Shown here: positions 12,230 through 26,400 of the stretch, piece by piece
Position numbering within the stretch: position 1 is the stretch's first letter
Layout: every line of letters begins with the position of its first letter
DNA from: Scatophagus argus
Taxonomy: Eukaryota > Chordata > Actinopteri > Scatophagidae
Reading direction: 5' to 3'
Assembly (NCBI RefSeq): GCF_020382885.2
Contig: NC_058504.1
Coordinates: 9,910,519-9,974,518, forward strand
Length of the DNA: 64,000 nucleotides
Position numbers and translations under genes: made by a program
Notes under the pieces: generated by a model
Seen by the model: only the letters and a program-made list of their open reading frames with translations
The model's database searches: none
What the model was told of the DNA's origin: nothing

Positions 12230-12302
12230 TTCTTTTTGGCATTTCCCTCTCTCTCTCTCTCTCTCTGTATCCCTCCACTCTTCTTCTTCTTCTTCTTCTT
12301 CG

Positions 12303-15300
12303 TTAAAAGGTGTACGGGCCGACGTAGATGGAGAGTCTGAGGGCGGAGCTGGTCTGGTAGCTGCCCTGGTAGCTGAGCAGAGGGTTAACTGACACCATCT
12401 CCAGGTCCAACGTGTACTCTCTGGGCCCCGACACGGCGCGGGCCAGCACCAGCATGGCACTGATATTATTGATTTGCTGGAGAAGACAAAACAAATGTTA
12501 CTGAGCACATTAATACAGCGGAGGCGGTGGTTGGTAAGTTTCTTTAGTGCGCTCGAAAGTAAACTGAAAAGTCAAAAGTCTGATTACAGGTTTTGTCAGC
12601 AGCTGCATAGTTAACATGAACAAGTGGTCATACACTTCACCCTCCACGCTCTGTTAACAGGCCTCTCACCCTGATGTAGAAGTCTCCGTTTTCGTCACCG
12701 GAGCGGATGCGGAAGGTGTTGTACGCCCCCGGGGAGACGCTGGTGGCCTGGATTTGGAAGATGTCTGAGGGGACAGAGCGCTCCGAGGTGATGCTCATGT
12801 AGCGGTGGACGATGGAGAAGGGCAGATCTCGACAGATGGGCTTGTTGACAGGACACACGCAGCGACTGGTAACACACACACACACACAGAGGAGTAAACA
12901 GTCAGGGTGAAAGTCCAGTTTGATTGGTGCACAGAAAGTTGGAATATTGGGTGAAGAAGATCATTAAGAGGAGTTCACGAATCAGCCAGCAGAGGGAGTA
13001 ATTTGACTGAGAGTCCAGAGCTCCGAAAATCTAAACAAATATTGAACAGTGGCCATTTTCCCCCTAATGTTTTTCTAAAACATACTTTATATTACTGAAT
13101 CATCTGGGATATGATCATAGTGACCCACACCTGTTACAAATCCAGCTCTAATTCACTTTGTAATAGTTTTCTTATTGCACTGGAGCATGTTCAAACAAAA
13201 AGGTTGCGAGTTGGACTGTGGAAAAAGTGATTGGAGCAATGTTGTAGTACGAGCCATACTCAGTAAAGGGGCTGATTATATTCTTAGCTGATGGCCAGCA
13301 CATATTTTGGTAATTTGGAAAAGGCGTGTGAAAAGGGCGTGTCTGTGTATGAACACACGCAAGCTTTCATGGGGTGTCACTCACTTCTCAGACACTTTTA
13401 CATAAGGGTCTTGGCACCGGTTTGTGTCCACACACTGGTAACGTCCGTGAATATTCACGCAGGTCTGTGTCTCGGTGCACTGATGTTCACCTGTTTCGCA
13501 TTCATTTATATCTGCGGAAGAAAAAGAGCTCATGATGTTTGATCAAACAGGAACAGGACGAGAATAGAGCTGCTGTCAGGGAATGAAAGTACTGCAGCAT
13601 TTTTTTGAGTCTGAAAGCACAGAGGGTTAGGTGTTTTGATTTGGGAGGAAATGGAGGCGGGTGTGCTTACCCTGGCATAGTCTGGTGCCTTGCAGCTGGT
13701 ATCCCTCTGGGCACACACAGGAGAACTTCCCTGGTTCGTTGACACACTGGTACTGGCACAGGTAAGTGGAGTAGCTGCACTCATCAATGTCTGCAAAGGT
13801 ACAAGTTCAGGTTTTATTAATTGATCATAATAATTAAAGGCAGAATGGGGCCAGAAAACAGCGTATTGGCAACACAGATATGGTTTGTCCTCATCATTCT
13901 TAAGAGTCCTTCTTCACAGTGTGGGTCTCTTACCGTTACAGGCAAAGCCATCAGGTCCCAGCTCATAGCCCTGGTCACAGCGGCAAAGGAAGGTGCCGTA
14001 TGTGTTGTAACACCTCTGAGAGCAGGGGGCACCCATGTCACATTCATTCACATCTGAAAAGAGGGAAGGTAGATTTTATAGAGTGAACTTCAAGGCTGTA
14101 TGGCTGCGTCTACACACATCCAAAAAACGTTGGCAGTATGGTGGAAGGCAGAACAGAAGGCAGAAAGCAGAACAATAACACCTAATGAATGTAAAGGCAC
14201 TGAAAACTATTTTTTACAGTCAGCTTGCCATTTGACCTACAGGGACTTTAATGACATTACATTCTAAACACACAGACAGCTTCGCAGCTCTAACAGCTTC
14301 CATTCTTCTGGGAAAGCTTTCCACAAGATTTTGGAGTGTTTCTGGGGGAATTTTTGCCCATTTGTGCAGTTGAGCATTTGTGAGGTCAGACACTGATGTT
14401 GGACCAAAAGGCCTGGCTCACAATCTCTGTTCCAGTTCATCCCAAAGGTGTTTGATGGGGTTGAGGTCAGGACTTTGTGTGGGCCAGTCAAGTTCTTCCA
14501 CACCAAACTCCTCCAACCATGTCTTTATGGACTTTGCTTTGTGCACTGGGGCACAGTCATGCTGGAATAGAAAAGGGCCTTCAACAAACTGTTGCCACAA
14601 AGTTGGAAGCACAGCATTGTCCAAAATGTCTTGGTATGCTGAAGCATTAAGACTTCCCTTCACTGGAAGTAAAGGGTCGAGTCCATTCCCTGAAAAACAG
14701 CCCCATCCCAATACTTTTGTCTATATAGTGTATGTAGTCATGACCAGAGAGAAATACCTACAAGAGTACTCCAATTGTTAGCATTGCATTACTGTCACAC
14801 TGTCAAACGATGGCCGATGGAGCAGAACAGGGAGATATAACCTTTTCATCCCATGTGTTTTCTTCCTTGTCACAACCTGGCATTTACAATACCCACAATA
14901 CCCCAGAAATTTAGTTGTGTCTGTGCTAGTGGCAGCTAATGCGGCCTCAAACTGCTAGCCTCAACCAAAAATGAGAAGTGGGCTACAGATGTCTGGTGAG
15001 CTCACTTTTTTCTAACTTCAGTACCCCAGATTTGTTTCATGTGTTTCAGACTTGTTGTCTTCAGCCCCAATCGACACACTTGAGGCAGACTGTCAGATAT
15101 CGCACAGCTCTCTCTGAAGCTACAGTTACTCAACTGTTTTCACATAGGCTGTAGTGCTCCCCAAGACCTGTAAACACACTTAAATGTGTAAAATCTGTGT
15201 AGCTCCAATCAGAATTGACTGGAAGCTATCGGTACAGCATATACTTTCACCTAAAGAAACAGCAGCTAGGCCAGCCGAATCTCATAATTAGTTGCGGAGG

Positions 15301-17344
15301 GCGTCACTCACCAATGCAAGATCGGTTGTTTCCTGCCAGCTTGAAACCAGGTTCACACTGACATGAGAAGGAGCCGGGGACATTGACACAGCGATGCTGG
15401 CAGTACCTGTACCTGCACTCATCGATGTCTGTGACAGAGAAGTAGATATTCATATTCCCACAGGTTATTAGGTCACCCAGGTCATATGGGAAAACATTTT
15501 TCCGAGTTGTCATTTTCAAGCCTGTTTAACTATACTAGTTAAAGGAAAAATTCAGATCATCTCACCAATGCACTCTGTGCCAACCTTGCGGTAACCGTCC
15601 GGACACTGACAGGTGAAGGCGCCCAGCGAGTTGATACACTCCTGGCTGGGCTGGCAGTCATGTTCGTCTCGCTCACACTCATCGATGTCTGTGTTTGTGG
15701 GTGGAGTGAAACAGTGACACGCATGTCAAAATGTGGTTATTGTGAGCAAACATAACATCATTCAGCATGACAGGAAGATGCAGTGTGAGCGTTGGAGGGC
15801 AGACGACAGGCACTCTGTTCCCCTCACTTGCACCCGACAGCTGAAAATATCACATCATTTTGAATCATGTTTGCTGTCTCATGCAGGCAGATGAACACCT
15901 CGCTGTCCTCCAGCACAAGTAGGTTTCTCGCTGCATGTCTGGTTCTTAAGACACAGCAGCTGCTCTTGCGTGAAATCTTCCAAATTCCTACACTGTCTGA
16001 CTGTCTGCACCCCCGACGCTCCCCCACCCATGGACTCATACTCACTCACACCCACACAGATCGCACCAACACGCTGCTTCGAGTCCCAACACCTGCTACA
16101 ACCACCTGTCCCTCGCAATCTGCGGCCCCTGACAATAAATTTACACAATCACACACACATACATAAACATGCTTAATGATCACTCATCCTGTGGCCACCT
16201 GTCCACCTCCTACGCCTAGACCTACAAACCAGACACACACCCACACAGCTGTCTCCCTGTGGCTCGTAGCCCAAAGGGCAGGGGTTGGTCACGGTGGGTG
16301 TGATAGGGGGCTCTGGGGCTGGGATGACTGACGCAGAGCGGGGAAGACACAGGTACCCTCCATAGTGGTTGAAGCACTTCATTTCCCCCTTGCAGGCATC
16401 CGGAATGGTCTCACACTCATTTATGTCTGATGGGAGATGCAGAGACAGGACTTTAGGCACTAAACATACTCCTTTGGAAAGATTCAATAACAGGAGGGCT
16501 CTAGGGCGATCGAAACACTTACTCTGCAAAGGATTAGGTGGGGAGATGAAATAAATGCAGGTAAAAGAAAGATTTTTACCTTTGCAGTGCTCGGTCTGAG
16601 GGTCCCAATGATAACCATCTGTGCATTCCTGCAAAGAGCAGCAGAGAGAAAGGAAGGAAGTGTGAGAAAATGATGGAAAGAAAGATGTGAACAGGTCCTC
16701 TGAGCCAAGTAAGTTGCATAATATATTCATAATAAATCCCAAGTAGTAACAGATGAAAAAAGCAGAGGATAGCGAGACTTGTTTCCTCTGTAATCATGTT
16801 GTGCTGGGCCAAAAATACAAGAGCTCTGCTGCTGTTTCCAGGATTTTTGACATTTTAAACTACTCTCTTTAAGCCAAATGTCATTTAAAAAACAACGAAT
16901 TTAAGGCCACAGTTTGGAAAATGGGTCATTATCATTCTGGAAAAAAATATATCACTGTGAGCTGCTTGGAAAGGAAAAGTGAGGCCTAAAGAAACATGGA
17001 ATTAAAACTAAAATTACCCCCAGCTTTGGCGATTATAAAACACTGGAAAAGGGAAAACTGCTGAGGAATATTAAGCTAGAAGAAGATGAAACAATAAGAA
17101 ATAGAGTGAAGAGAGAAGAGAAAGGATTTGAGGCCGACATTTCCACACAAAAAAGAGTAATAGCAATTGAGAGGGGTGGTACTGTATATAAAAAGAAAGA
17201 AAGAAAGAAGAGAAGGAGGAAGAGAGATCCGTCCATCCTTACCGTGTAGGTGTCACTTTCTGTAGGTGGCTGTGAAATAGCACTGCGGAGGAGCACAGAC
17301 ACGCATATGCACACGCACAAGATTGACACACAAACGCCCTGCAT
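12303..17344 (-). CDS. efemp2: EGF-containing fibulin-like extracellular matrix protein 2 (fibulin-4)
   Basis: Secreted matrix glycoprotein that in vertebrates binds tropoelastin and lysyl oxidase in elastic-fibre assembly. Exons in coding order: 17243-17344, 16580-16628, 16241-16426, 15566-15688, 15312-15428, 13934-14053, 13671-13790, 13385-13511, 12670-12865, 12303-12476. They join in phase to 437 aa (human about 443). Exon 1 gives Met and a hydrophobic Cys/Val-rich signal peptide ending near SAISQ. Then come a first, linker-interrupted EGF module ([18 protein letters not shown]) and calcium-binding EGF modules, each starting D-I/V-D/N-E-C on its own 117-127-bp phase-1 exon. The last two exons encode the fibulin C-terminal domain, ending YVGPYTF. 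The match to human EFEMP2 is close throughout, for example [16 protein letters not shown] and [16 protein letters not shown]. Which of the two zebrafish paralogues it corresponds to cannot be decided here. A Tc1-like remnant sits in intron 5. Confidence 0.95.
14234..14732 (-). mobile_element. Internally deleted Tc1/mariner-like transposon
   Basis: The minus strand begins TACACTATATAGACAAAAGT, then ATTGGGA, a typical teleost Tc1-like terminal inverted repeat. It passes directly into the C-terminal part of a transposase ([31 protein letters not shown], then [19 protein letters not shown]). That includes the last-acidic-residue region of the DDE domain. The DNA-binding N-terminus and first catalytic part are missing, so the element has lost its middle. 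Past LEQRL the reading frame is broken. The distal end (ACAGGGACTTTAATGACAT on the plus strand) is recognisable but I see no matching terminal repeat there. It lies in efemp2 intron 5 and is inactive on its own. Confidence 0.85.
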
Positions 17345-19603
17345 ACTAATGCACTAATTTGTGGGAGATGGGACAGGAACACAAGTACAACATGCACACG
17401 AACACACAAACATAAACATACACACACACACGCACGCACACACACACACACGTAGCGCTGCTGTTAAGACAAGAGAGGCAGTGGACTTTGTGATGTGCAC
17501 AGCAGCCAAGTAGTGGTATCTGTATTTTAGAGAGACAAGGGGGGGGGGGACATAAAAAGGCAATATTAGAAACTTAGAAATCACAAAATGGTCCAATTCA
17601 GTCTCAAAACACATTGGTGCAATAAGCTTTTCCTGCAGCTGAAATGGATAAATCAACTCAAAGGCAAACGCACTGGAGCCAGTTTTTAAGTAGTCGGGTA
17701 AGAACACAAACAGTTAGCGTCTTGGAATTAGTTCTCTGTTTGTCAACCAAACTGTTCCCCCATGACTGCAGTAGGAATACATGGAATGAATAACTGTGCC
17801 AGGTAAAAACATAAACATCGTGACATACTCCATCCCTCTGCTGAAAATAACAAAGTCAACATCACAGAAATACTTTCATATTAGCTGCTTACAGAAAGTC
17901 TTCTGTGTCTGCAGACTGGCAGACTACAACTCACTGGAATGATAGTCTCGCCGAGTGCTGCCTCCAGAGGTTCAGTTTACTGTGCATCAGAGCGGCTTCG
18001 GTGGGAGCACATAAATCCTGGCTGTTACTTGCATATTTTACAACGGCATCGCCTCCTCAGCTGCTCCTGTTTCTGAGATAAACCTCATTGTCTCTTTGAC
18101 AAGGAATCTCCATCTCTGCAGAGGCTGTGCTGTGTCGCTGTAATATTGGGGTAGATAATCTGTGGTCAAAAGAAGCTAAGTAACTTACCCTTAAATATTG
18201 TGCTCAATACAATTTTAGTGCAAAGTATAAATTTAATTTTTTTTCAGTAGCTCCAACTCCATCAGCTGTACAAGCCCCATCACTGTCTAACTGGTCCCAC
18301 TATTTTTACCAAAGGCCACTAATGAGCATTGCTTCAATAAGGAAACCTAACAGTAGACAAGTCTACAGGGTCATCCAGTAGGCGCCCTCTCGGTGTTTGA
18401 CTGGGTGTTTGCTTGTGTTGGGCCCACATCACAGAGAAAGTTCAACCGTTTGTTCGAGCTTACCAGAATCAGCCCCTCTGTAGCAGGTTCTGTTCAGTTT
18501 TGTCTACAGTATCACTAGCTAACAAAATGTCAAACAACCGAAACAAGCAAACATCACAGCACATTAAGATAATTAGCATGCTAGCAATAAGTTAGGTTAA
18601 ACAAGTGCCTGGTGAGCCAATACCAAATGAACCAAGCAAACTATTAAACTAACTAGCTAACAAGCACGCTAACATGCTAACAAGCATGCTAACACTGACC
18701 AGCATGCTGCCCATGCCGCTAACTAAATCAAAAATAAGACAAAACATCTTGTTCTTTCAGGGAAGTTTTCACTTTTACTTTGGATACTTTAAGTACTTTT
18801 CACTTGTAATACTTTCGCATGTTTCCTAAAATATAATGCAGGACTATTACTTGTAATATAATGTTTTTTCACTGAGTTTGTGCTACTTTGACTTCAGTAA
18901 AGGATCTTGAATAGGCTGCTCCCTCTGCCACTGGTCTTTTGCACCATGTTCTGTACAGTGTTGTGTATTTTTGAGGTAGATTTATGGTGAATTATGTTTG
19001 CCATGTATCCTGATGAACTGGGCTTTTCTCCCAGCAGAGACACAATCATCCTTCAGTTTATGTTCCTGGAGAGAAGCTGTAAGTGTTTAAGCTGACTCTA
19101 AACATAAACCAACCACCTATTCCAGCTCTCGCAGGCCAAAGAGAAAAAAACATGTCAATTCAAGAAAGAGGAAAAAAAAATCAAAGCACGTGCTGTTCAA
19201 AGTCAGCGAGCTCCAGTTAAAATACATGACAGGAAAGTTATAATCACTGCCTGTCTACGTGCATAGACACACGCTCTGATGTACACTCCAGAGGCGACTT
19301 GTGCACGCATTGCATACTGGCTGCGACAAACAGAAGGCCACAAGGTGACGTGGACACCCTGAAATACATGATGGATGACATCACATTGCCTTTTGTGACC
19401 TTTGCGTGGTGAAAAGCAACAAAACATGGCCTCACCCTGTAAGCACAGACAGTAACACATACCACTATGCAATCAGACGACCGCAGTACGTGACCTCTCT
19501 CAATTGGCCCAGCGACCACTTACAACCAGCAAGAATCTGACCCAAAACCATCCAAAAACAAACTGACCATCAGTCTGGGGTCCAGCTACTCACTGGCTAC
19601 TGA

Positions 19604-19894
19604 GTGTGGGCAGTAGGGATATATGGGTGTTGCCCTGCTGCCGCTGGAGATCAAGTGATGGTGGACCTCTGGAATGCCCGTGGCAAGGATGTGGGCGCTA
19701 GTTCCCAGCTGGGATGCCCTGCCATGGCAGTGGTTCCCAGAGTATCAGGTTCTGGGAAACCCCCCATGGATTCACAAAAGAGGGTAGCTGCTGCCAAACC
19801 TCCAGCCACTGCTCCCCTAACCCCTCATCTCTTCTCAATGTGTAGGAGGATGTCGAAGGATGTCAAGAGAATTGGGCCCAAGCGCAGGAATTAA
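19604..19894 (+). other. Unrecognised 96-codon open frame
   Basis: GC-richer than its surroundings. It encodes an Ala/Pro/Lys-containing peptide ending KDVKRIGPKRRN, with an AATAAA hexamer about 37 bases after the stop. No start context, splice sites or family resemblance support it. It may be a remnant of a dispersed element or chance. Confidence 0.15.
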
Positions 19895-21824
19895 TCACCT
19901 GGTGTTTGGCTACCACTGACCACTGAGGAATAAATGTTGACTGTAATACCACATCACAGGAAAGATAAGTCATAACTGTTTTGAATAATCAATTAGTCAT
20001 TTTTAAATCAAAAATGCTTAACCTGTGTTCGATCCAGTTTCACAAATATGATCATTTGCTATGATAATTTTTTTTTACCATTTTGATATTTACTAAGTAA
20101 ACAATTCAGAACATAATCAGCAACCTTGTTGCTTTCACAACTATTCTTGGACTAGGGATATCCATAGCCCACATGGTATTAACCCTGGGTTAAAATAAAC
20201 CCAGGACTATATGATTCACATTGCACTTCTTCTAGTTTTAAGTTAAATGTTCATTGGAATGCGCACGCGACTTTTCTTGTTAACTTTAGCTCCTCTTCAC
20301 ACCGGGATCTTTGGGCCCTATGCTCAGTCGATCTCTGTGATTTTCAGGGGATAACCTCCACAAACTCTGGCTAACTCTTGTAAAATTAAGGTTAGCCTGC
20401 TTTGGAACGTGCCCGGACTGTGCCAGTGTGAAAGTTTCCTAGCCTGGGTCTAAGAAGGTTCTAAGAATGCTTTTAGCTCTGGGCTAAGTACAATGTGAAA
20501 AGCTCTGACTATAATTAAAATCTGGGGCTCTATTTGGCCTCAGTAACTGAGGCGGCTGACCCATTTTTAAATTCACACAGTCAGCACAGTTTAACAAACA
20601 AGATGTCAGGAGGCTTATAAAAGTGACCGCATGGGGACCAGGAAAAACACACAGTCGGACCACACGCACACACACACACACACAGTGTAAACTGCAGGAC
20701 GATCATGTGTTGTGGTGTATACATAGCCAGCTTTGTGTTGTTCTGCTTGGTTGTGCGTGGAGTAGCCTGAGAACATGGTGGCCCAGTGCGCTCCAGCTGT
20801 GCTCTGTTACCGTTGTGGCAGTGAACCTGCAAAACACAACTAGGATGTCACCATCTCACACACAGCCTGCTCCTGCTCTGGGAAACTCCACAGTCAGTGA
20901 TGGAAAGCCCCACCTGTGCTTTTCCATATCACCCACTGTAAAGGGCGTTTAAGTGCCGTGACATGTTAGTGTATGCATTGGTGTAACAAAAGGTGATGTG
21001 CTGCTTTCAGGGGAACAGCGCTCCCTTCTGCCACTTTTGTGACTGCCTGAGTCATTACAGTGATGGCGGAGCTGTCACACATTAGCTATTAGGAGTATAC
21101 CTTGTAAACAGTGATAAAATACACTGTCACATTGTACTACGGCAGCAACCTACACTGTTTCTGTGTGCGTATATGATCCTGCTGGCACCTGTTTCTCTTA
21201 CTTAGACTTAACCCAAATTGTCTTGCTGTATTTTTCCCGGAGTGACTGGGTAAACCGAGATTGTGACACTGACTTTAAAAGTTGAACAAAAAAGATGAGG
21301 TGGAAGAATTTTGCAATCTACTGTACAATAATACATACCCTGTGACTCATCGCCTCTCTTCCTGTCTACCCCCCTATTACAGTTTCTGAAACGCAGAGCC
21401 AAGAACAAACTACACAGACTGTAGGCCACGTTATCTTGGCTCTCGTATGGAGCCAAGTGTAGCTTGGAGAGCAGAGCAGTGGTGCAACTGTTTGGCCTGT
21501 ACCAGAAAAGTGGCTAAGAGACACATCTCACCTCCATTACTTTACACCAAAAAGTCTCTTAAATGAGGCACCAGTTCTCTATTTGACACAAATCTCTTCT
21601 AACATGTCAGACACTGAAGAAAGAGACAGACAACTCACAGATGAATCTTTTCAGACGGGTCCTCTGTCTCGTTGTCCCTCTGACCAGTGTGTCCTTCTGC
21701 TGGCAGCGGTCGTCCCGGCTGTGCTGGCGTACAGAAGTGGTCCCTTAAACTCCTGTCTGTATGACCCTGAGAGAGTGAGTGAGGAGATCGACAGCTGGAG
21801 CAGCTGAACACATACAAAGAGAGG

Positions 21825-21827
<3 letters not shown>

Positions 21828-21859
<32 letters not shown>
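21828..21859. repeat. (GA)n microsatellite
   Basis: A near-perfect GA dinucleotide run on the plus strand inside a purine-rich block, followed by a pyrimidine-rich block. Long minus-strand frames across it encode Ser/Leu repeats and are artefacts. Confidence 0.85.
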
Positions 21860-21864
<5 letters not shown>

Positions 21865-23273
21865 AGAGAGGGACAGCCCATTCTCTCCCCCCCTCCTCCC
21901 CTCTGGCCCCCTGCACTGCCATCCTCCACTCTCCAAACCCCCTCTCCCTGACCCCCCAGGATGCAAATTCCTGGTCTGCGGCCCAAATACCAAAATTCCA
22001 AATCCGTCCAAATCGCAGGCGGAACAACAACTCACAGATTCACACACTCAGCACCCCCCCACCCCATCTTCTTACAAAATGCCCCCTCTTACTGGTCCCA
22101 CAACACACCTGGTTTCATTTAAACTAAACCCCCGCAAAAGCCCCAAGCTCTGCCTCCTCCTCCTCCCTCCTTCTTCCCATTTACCCCCCATCTATCTATA
22201 CTTACCTCCCCCATCCTTTCCTTTTTTTTTTTTCTCCATAAAGCGACTAAAGCACTCGCGCTAGTCCAATCTGACATGCAGGATATTTATAGCCAGGGAG
22301 AGAGAAGTTAATGGAATGTGGACAAAAATTAGAGAGTGGAAGACAGAGAGTGAGTGTGTGGAAACCTATTCGGAAAATTTGTCATCTAAGTTCAAAGAAT
22401 AAAGTGGTGGCACTTTCTGGGATAAAATACAGAAAAGAAATTACTATCATTTTTCTTGACCAAAGCACCACCTTAGCTGCTCTCTGTTTGTGCATGACTA
22501 ATCCATAACTGCATGTGGAATCATTTCACTAAGTACTTTTTAGTCTGTTATGTAGCAAAATTGTTGAGATGTTGCTTAACCGACCTGACTCAACTTCAAG
22601 TCAAACTTCAAGGTCATCCTTGTCTACTTCCTGCAAAGTAAAACCCTGTTTAAAATTAAATTAGGAGTAACCACATTACTATAACTGCACACTTCATTCC
22701 AAGATACTTTAATAAACAAAACGCCCATGACAAAATCACTGCCCGCATTAACACTTAGAACCGGAAATTCTTTACCGTGACATGCTAATGTTTATCGAGC
22801 GTAATTATGCTATTTTTGGAAATGTGGGAGAAACTATTGTGTTTTTCTCCCATTTTCCAAAGTAAATCAACAGAGTTTCGCATCAAAACCTTTTCTTAAC
22901 CTCAGATTGTTTATCTGTACCGTCTTTCTGGGTGGTTGCAGAGTTGGCAGCTGACATTACGGGGGGATGTTGTTAAAAGTGACACTGACGACCCCCTAAG
23001 TAGACCAACTGTGCCCCCAAAAGTTGGTCCCTTATTCCCATGACCACACAGAGACATCTGAAACTCTCATGAGGTCTCAGTTCATGACAAATGTGGTCAT
23101 ATTTAAAATCTAAAACACTAATACTGATCATTCTTCATACTGCAAACTACTGAAGCAAATCTGCCATATCCTCTCTTAACTCCCAAGATCAATAAATATT
23201 GTCATTGGAATGGGCCGGGCACATAATACCATTACACAAACCAGAATGACATCTTTGATGTGAATGTGTTCAT

Positions 23274-23279
23274 TTTATT
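23274..23279 (-). terminator. Polyadenylation signal of fibp
   Basis: AATAAA on the minus strand, about 185 bases past the fibp stop codon. It is the most plausible end of the fibp transcript. Confidence 0.5.
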
Positions 23280-23462
23280 TACAAACCAAATTTACAGACA
23301 CTTGGAGTTCAAACAGGGAGACTGAACGTGATAATGGGAATTAAAAAGCAGAACGCATCACCGTTGACGAAACAAAAAATGGAGAAAACAAAAACAAAAG
23401 AGCTAAGGTAACGGCTTCAGCAGGAACAGCCACAAAACAAAAAATAAAGGAAGAAAAATTCT

Positions 23463-26400
23463 TCAGTCGTGATACATTTTGAAGATACAGCTTTTGATGA
23501 CGCCCATGTATCTGTCCCACACGACCTGGTGTCTGAGGGGCAGAAAAGAGACAAAAAGAGAGCAAACTGTGAGTGAATGGAGCAAAGAGGTACTGTAAGT
23601 CTTATGACAAACTGTTGTTGTGAAATCTGGGTAAAGAGAGTAAATGAGGCAATCTTTGTCCACTCAGTGTAATGGGGGTGGGGTAGGGTGGTGGGGGGTG
23701 TCTATGTTTCTTTTTATGAATATCTCTTTGTTAAGCATGTAGTGGTGCAGGGCTGTGCAAACCCTTAACTACATTCCAGCATGTTTGCATGTGAGACAAG
23801 GTAACTACAGTTTAAGAAATCAGGGCCAAGATAGGGTGACACCCACTGGTAGAACAGGGACTTCAATATTGGAGACGGTCTTAACACACAACTTCATGCC
23901 TGAGCAGCGTTTAATGGCTGCCAAAGTGTCATTATTCGATTATTGGCTGGTTTTCCCAAATCTCCAGACAAAATTATGACTGTATTTCACCTAACTGAGA
24001 ACTGAAAGCCCAAGCAAGGTTGGTGCCATAGTCTACCTAAAACACGTAAAACACAAACACAAAACACAAACACTTAAAACACATTAACTCACTTGAATGT
24101 GTCGAGTATGTGTGCAGAGTTGGTGTAGTGGGTGAGGTAGAGTTTCATATCTGCTGCTGTCCATCGGTCTGAACGACACGGCTCAATAAACTGGGGGAGG
24201 AAAAAGGAGGGGGGCAGACGTTACATCACACTGTCTCAAAAGCAGACTCTGAAGCTGGAACTGGCCTCAGAAAAAACTGGTTGAATGATCTGGCTTTGCT
24301 TAAAACACCAAAAGTACACACCTTCTCCACAAGATCAATGAAGAAATCTCTGACATCTTTTGTGTTGGTTAACTTTGCGGCAATGTTGACAAGGCCTCTG
24401 GAAAGATTCTACGAGAAGAAAAAAACCAAACATCCATTAACTGTTATCTCCTTGCTTTATACAAGTTACTCACCAATTACATTTAGGATATTAATATGAA
24501 GGTGTTACGTTTCTCACCTTGAAATTAGCTTCCATCTCATTGAAAGCTTTAGTCTTTCCTCTGAGAGCTGTACAGACCAGACTGAACAGAGAGGAGACGA
24601 TGGAAAAAGAGAGTGTGGATAAAAATTATAAGTACAAACCAGGTTCTTTTTCAGTAACAGGCAAAACAGGCATATGGGCATTTCTGTTACCTTTTGTGTT
24701 GATCCAGCAGGTCTTTGTCAGTGATTAAGATCTTCAGTTCTTTCAGTTCTTGTAAAAACTCTTTGTCGAGATCCACGTCCATGTCTTCCACCAAGTTATC
24801 TACAAAGAAAACTCAAGTTAGACACTGACCTATTAGTTCAAAGGATTTATTATCATTATTATTATTGTCCCTGATTATTCGTTTTCCTTACAATTATTAA
24901 GTTGTCAATTATTAAGTTATTTTAACTGTCTGGTGAAATTGACATATTTTCCACTCATAATTCCACTCATAATTGATGAAAGTTCATCTTCATTCTAATG
25001 AAGATTCACAAAGCCTGAAGGACCTCTGGTGGTCAGTGGGTCTCATTGAAGAAGGCACCACTCTGTTCTTTATTCATAATAACCAACACTGGCAGTATAT
25101 CTCTAGTGTTTGTGTAAGACTTTTCTTTTATGCCCTTTTTATATTTTGTCTCACAGTTACAAATGATTTTTATATTTTTTGTTCTTCTTTGATTTACTGC
25201 AAATGTTTGTTACATAACTTCTTTAAAATGTTGTACATGTGCCTTACATCTCAGATAAAAACAACAGCAAATGGCCAAAACAAACAGGGGAAATTAGCTC
25301 ACCAACAGCCCCAACGGTCCAGTTGTTGATAAGCTGTCCAGCACAGAAAGCAAAGTCGTGGAACGTGAGATACTGCAGCTTTCTTTTCCCAGTCTCAAAG
25401 CGGTTGTTGGCAAAGAAAACAATGGCAGCATAATCCCTGAAACAAGTAAAAGAGACATTACGAGGCTAAAACAATCAACAATCAATTTGTCGAGCGGTTG
25501 TTATTACTAGTTTGAATATCCTGAACACTGATGTGCTGTTTTGTTAGAGTTCGCTAACAACAAGACTGAATAATTCATCATAAAATCTACAACACAACAG
25601 ATCTGAAACGATACCAATACTCTGGAAAGCAAACCTAAGACAGGAAGGTTTCTTCTCACAGATTACCTTGCAAGCTTGTCTGAGAGAAGAAAATGCTGAC
25701 GTATGTTCTCCACCAGGGGTCCCTTCAGCTCTTCCACAACTTTGAAAACACGTTTGAAGTTGTCAAACTGAAATTAAACACATGATGTAGAAGTTTTACA
25801 ACAATACTAAAGAGCAAGGCTTGTTTAAAACCTGCACGAGTGCTTGCTCTGCAGACATTCAGCTGCCTCATCACAACTAACAGACCGATCCCACTGCTAA
25901 AAAGATATCAGACTACACAATGACTTCTCTGAAGATGTGTCAAAGGTGTCAGAAATCTGCTTATCACTAAAGCTCAAAACAAGCGTAATGCAACTAAAAT
26001 AAAGTTCACATTACATTGCCAGTATAAAACTAGGACCCTGAACAAATCTATGTGGTGTCACATCAAAGAGGCAGAGAGACTCCTCTGAGCGCTGTGGCGT
26101 TGAAAATGCACTCACCTGCCGCCTGCAGCTCTTCAACGTCACACCTGTCTTGGCACTGATATCATCCAAGTCTTTCTTGGTTCCTTTGGAGAGTTTCTTT
26201 CCCAGAACCTCACGGACAAATAAATCATCAAAGGCATAGTATCTAAGCATGGAAACAGAAATGCAAGAGAGGAAATTGAGATTTGTGATATTTACTATGT
26301 CACAATATGTTTTGAAAGGCAAATAACCTTTTTCAAGGAAGAGGTGTGTTCTAAAGACAGAAAAAGATAGAAACATGCAGAATTCCCAGATTAAATACTG

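Larger units (their letters stand above)
17345..23273. other. Spacer upstream of efemp2, downstream of fibp
   Basis: About 5.9 kb with no supportable gene. It must hold the efemp2 promoter and any 5' UTR exon, which I could not place. Contents: (AC)n at about 17418-17452 and 20665-20684, a GCTAAC-word cluster at about 18585-18720, an unrecognised open frame at 19604-19894, and (GA)n at about 21828-21859 followed by a C-rich tract to about 22230. Confidence 0.5.

Noticed and set aside
21635-22264. Several long overlapping frames on both strands
   Set aside because: They span (GA)n and C-rich sequence; products are Ser/Leu or Arg/Glu repeats.
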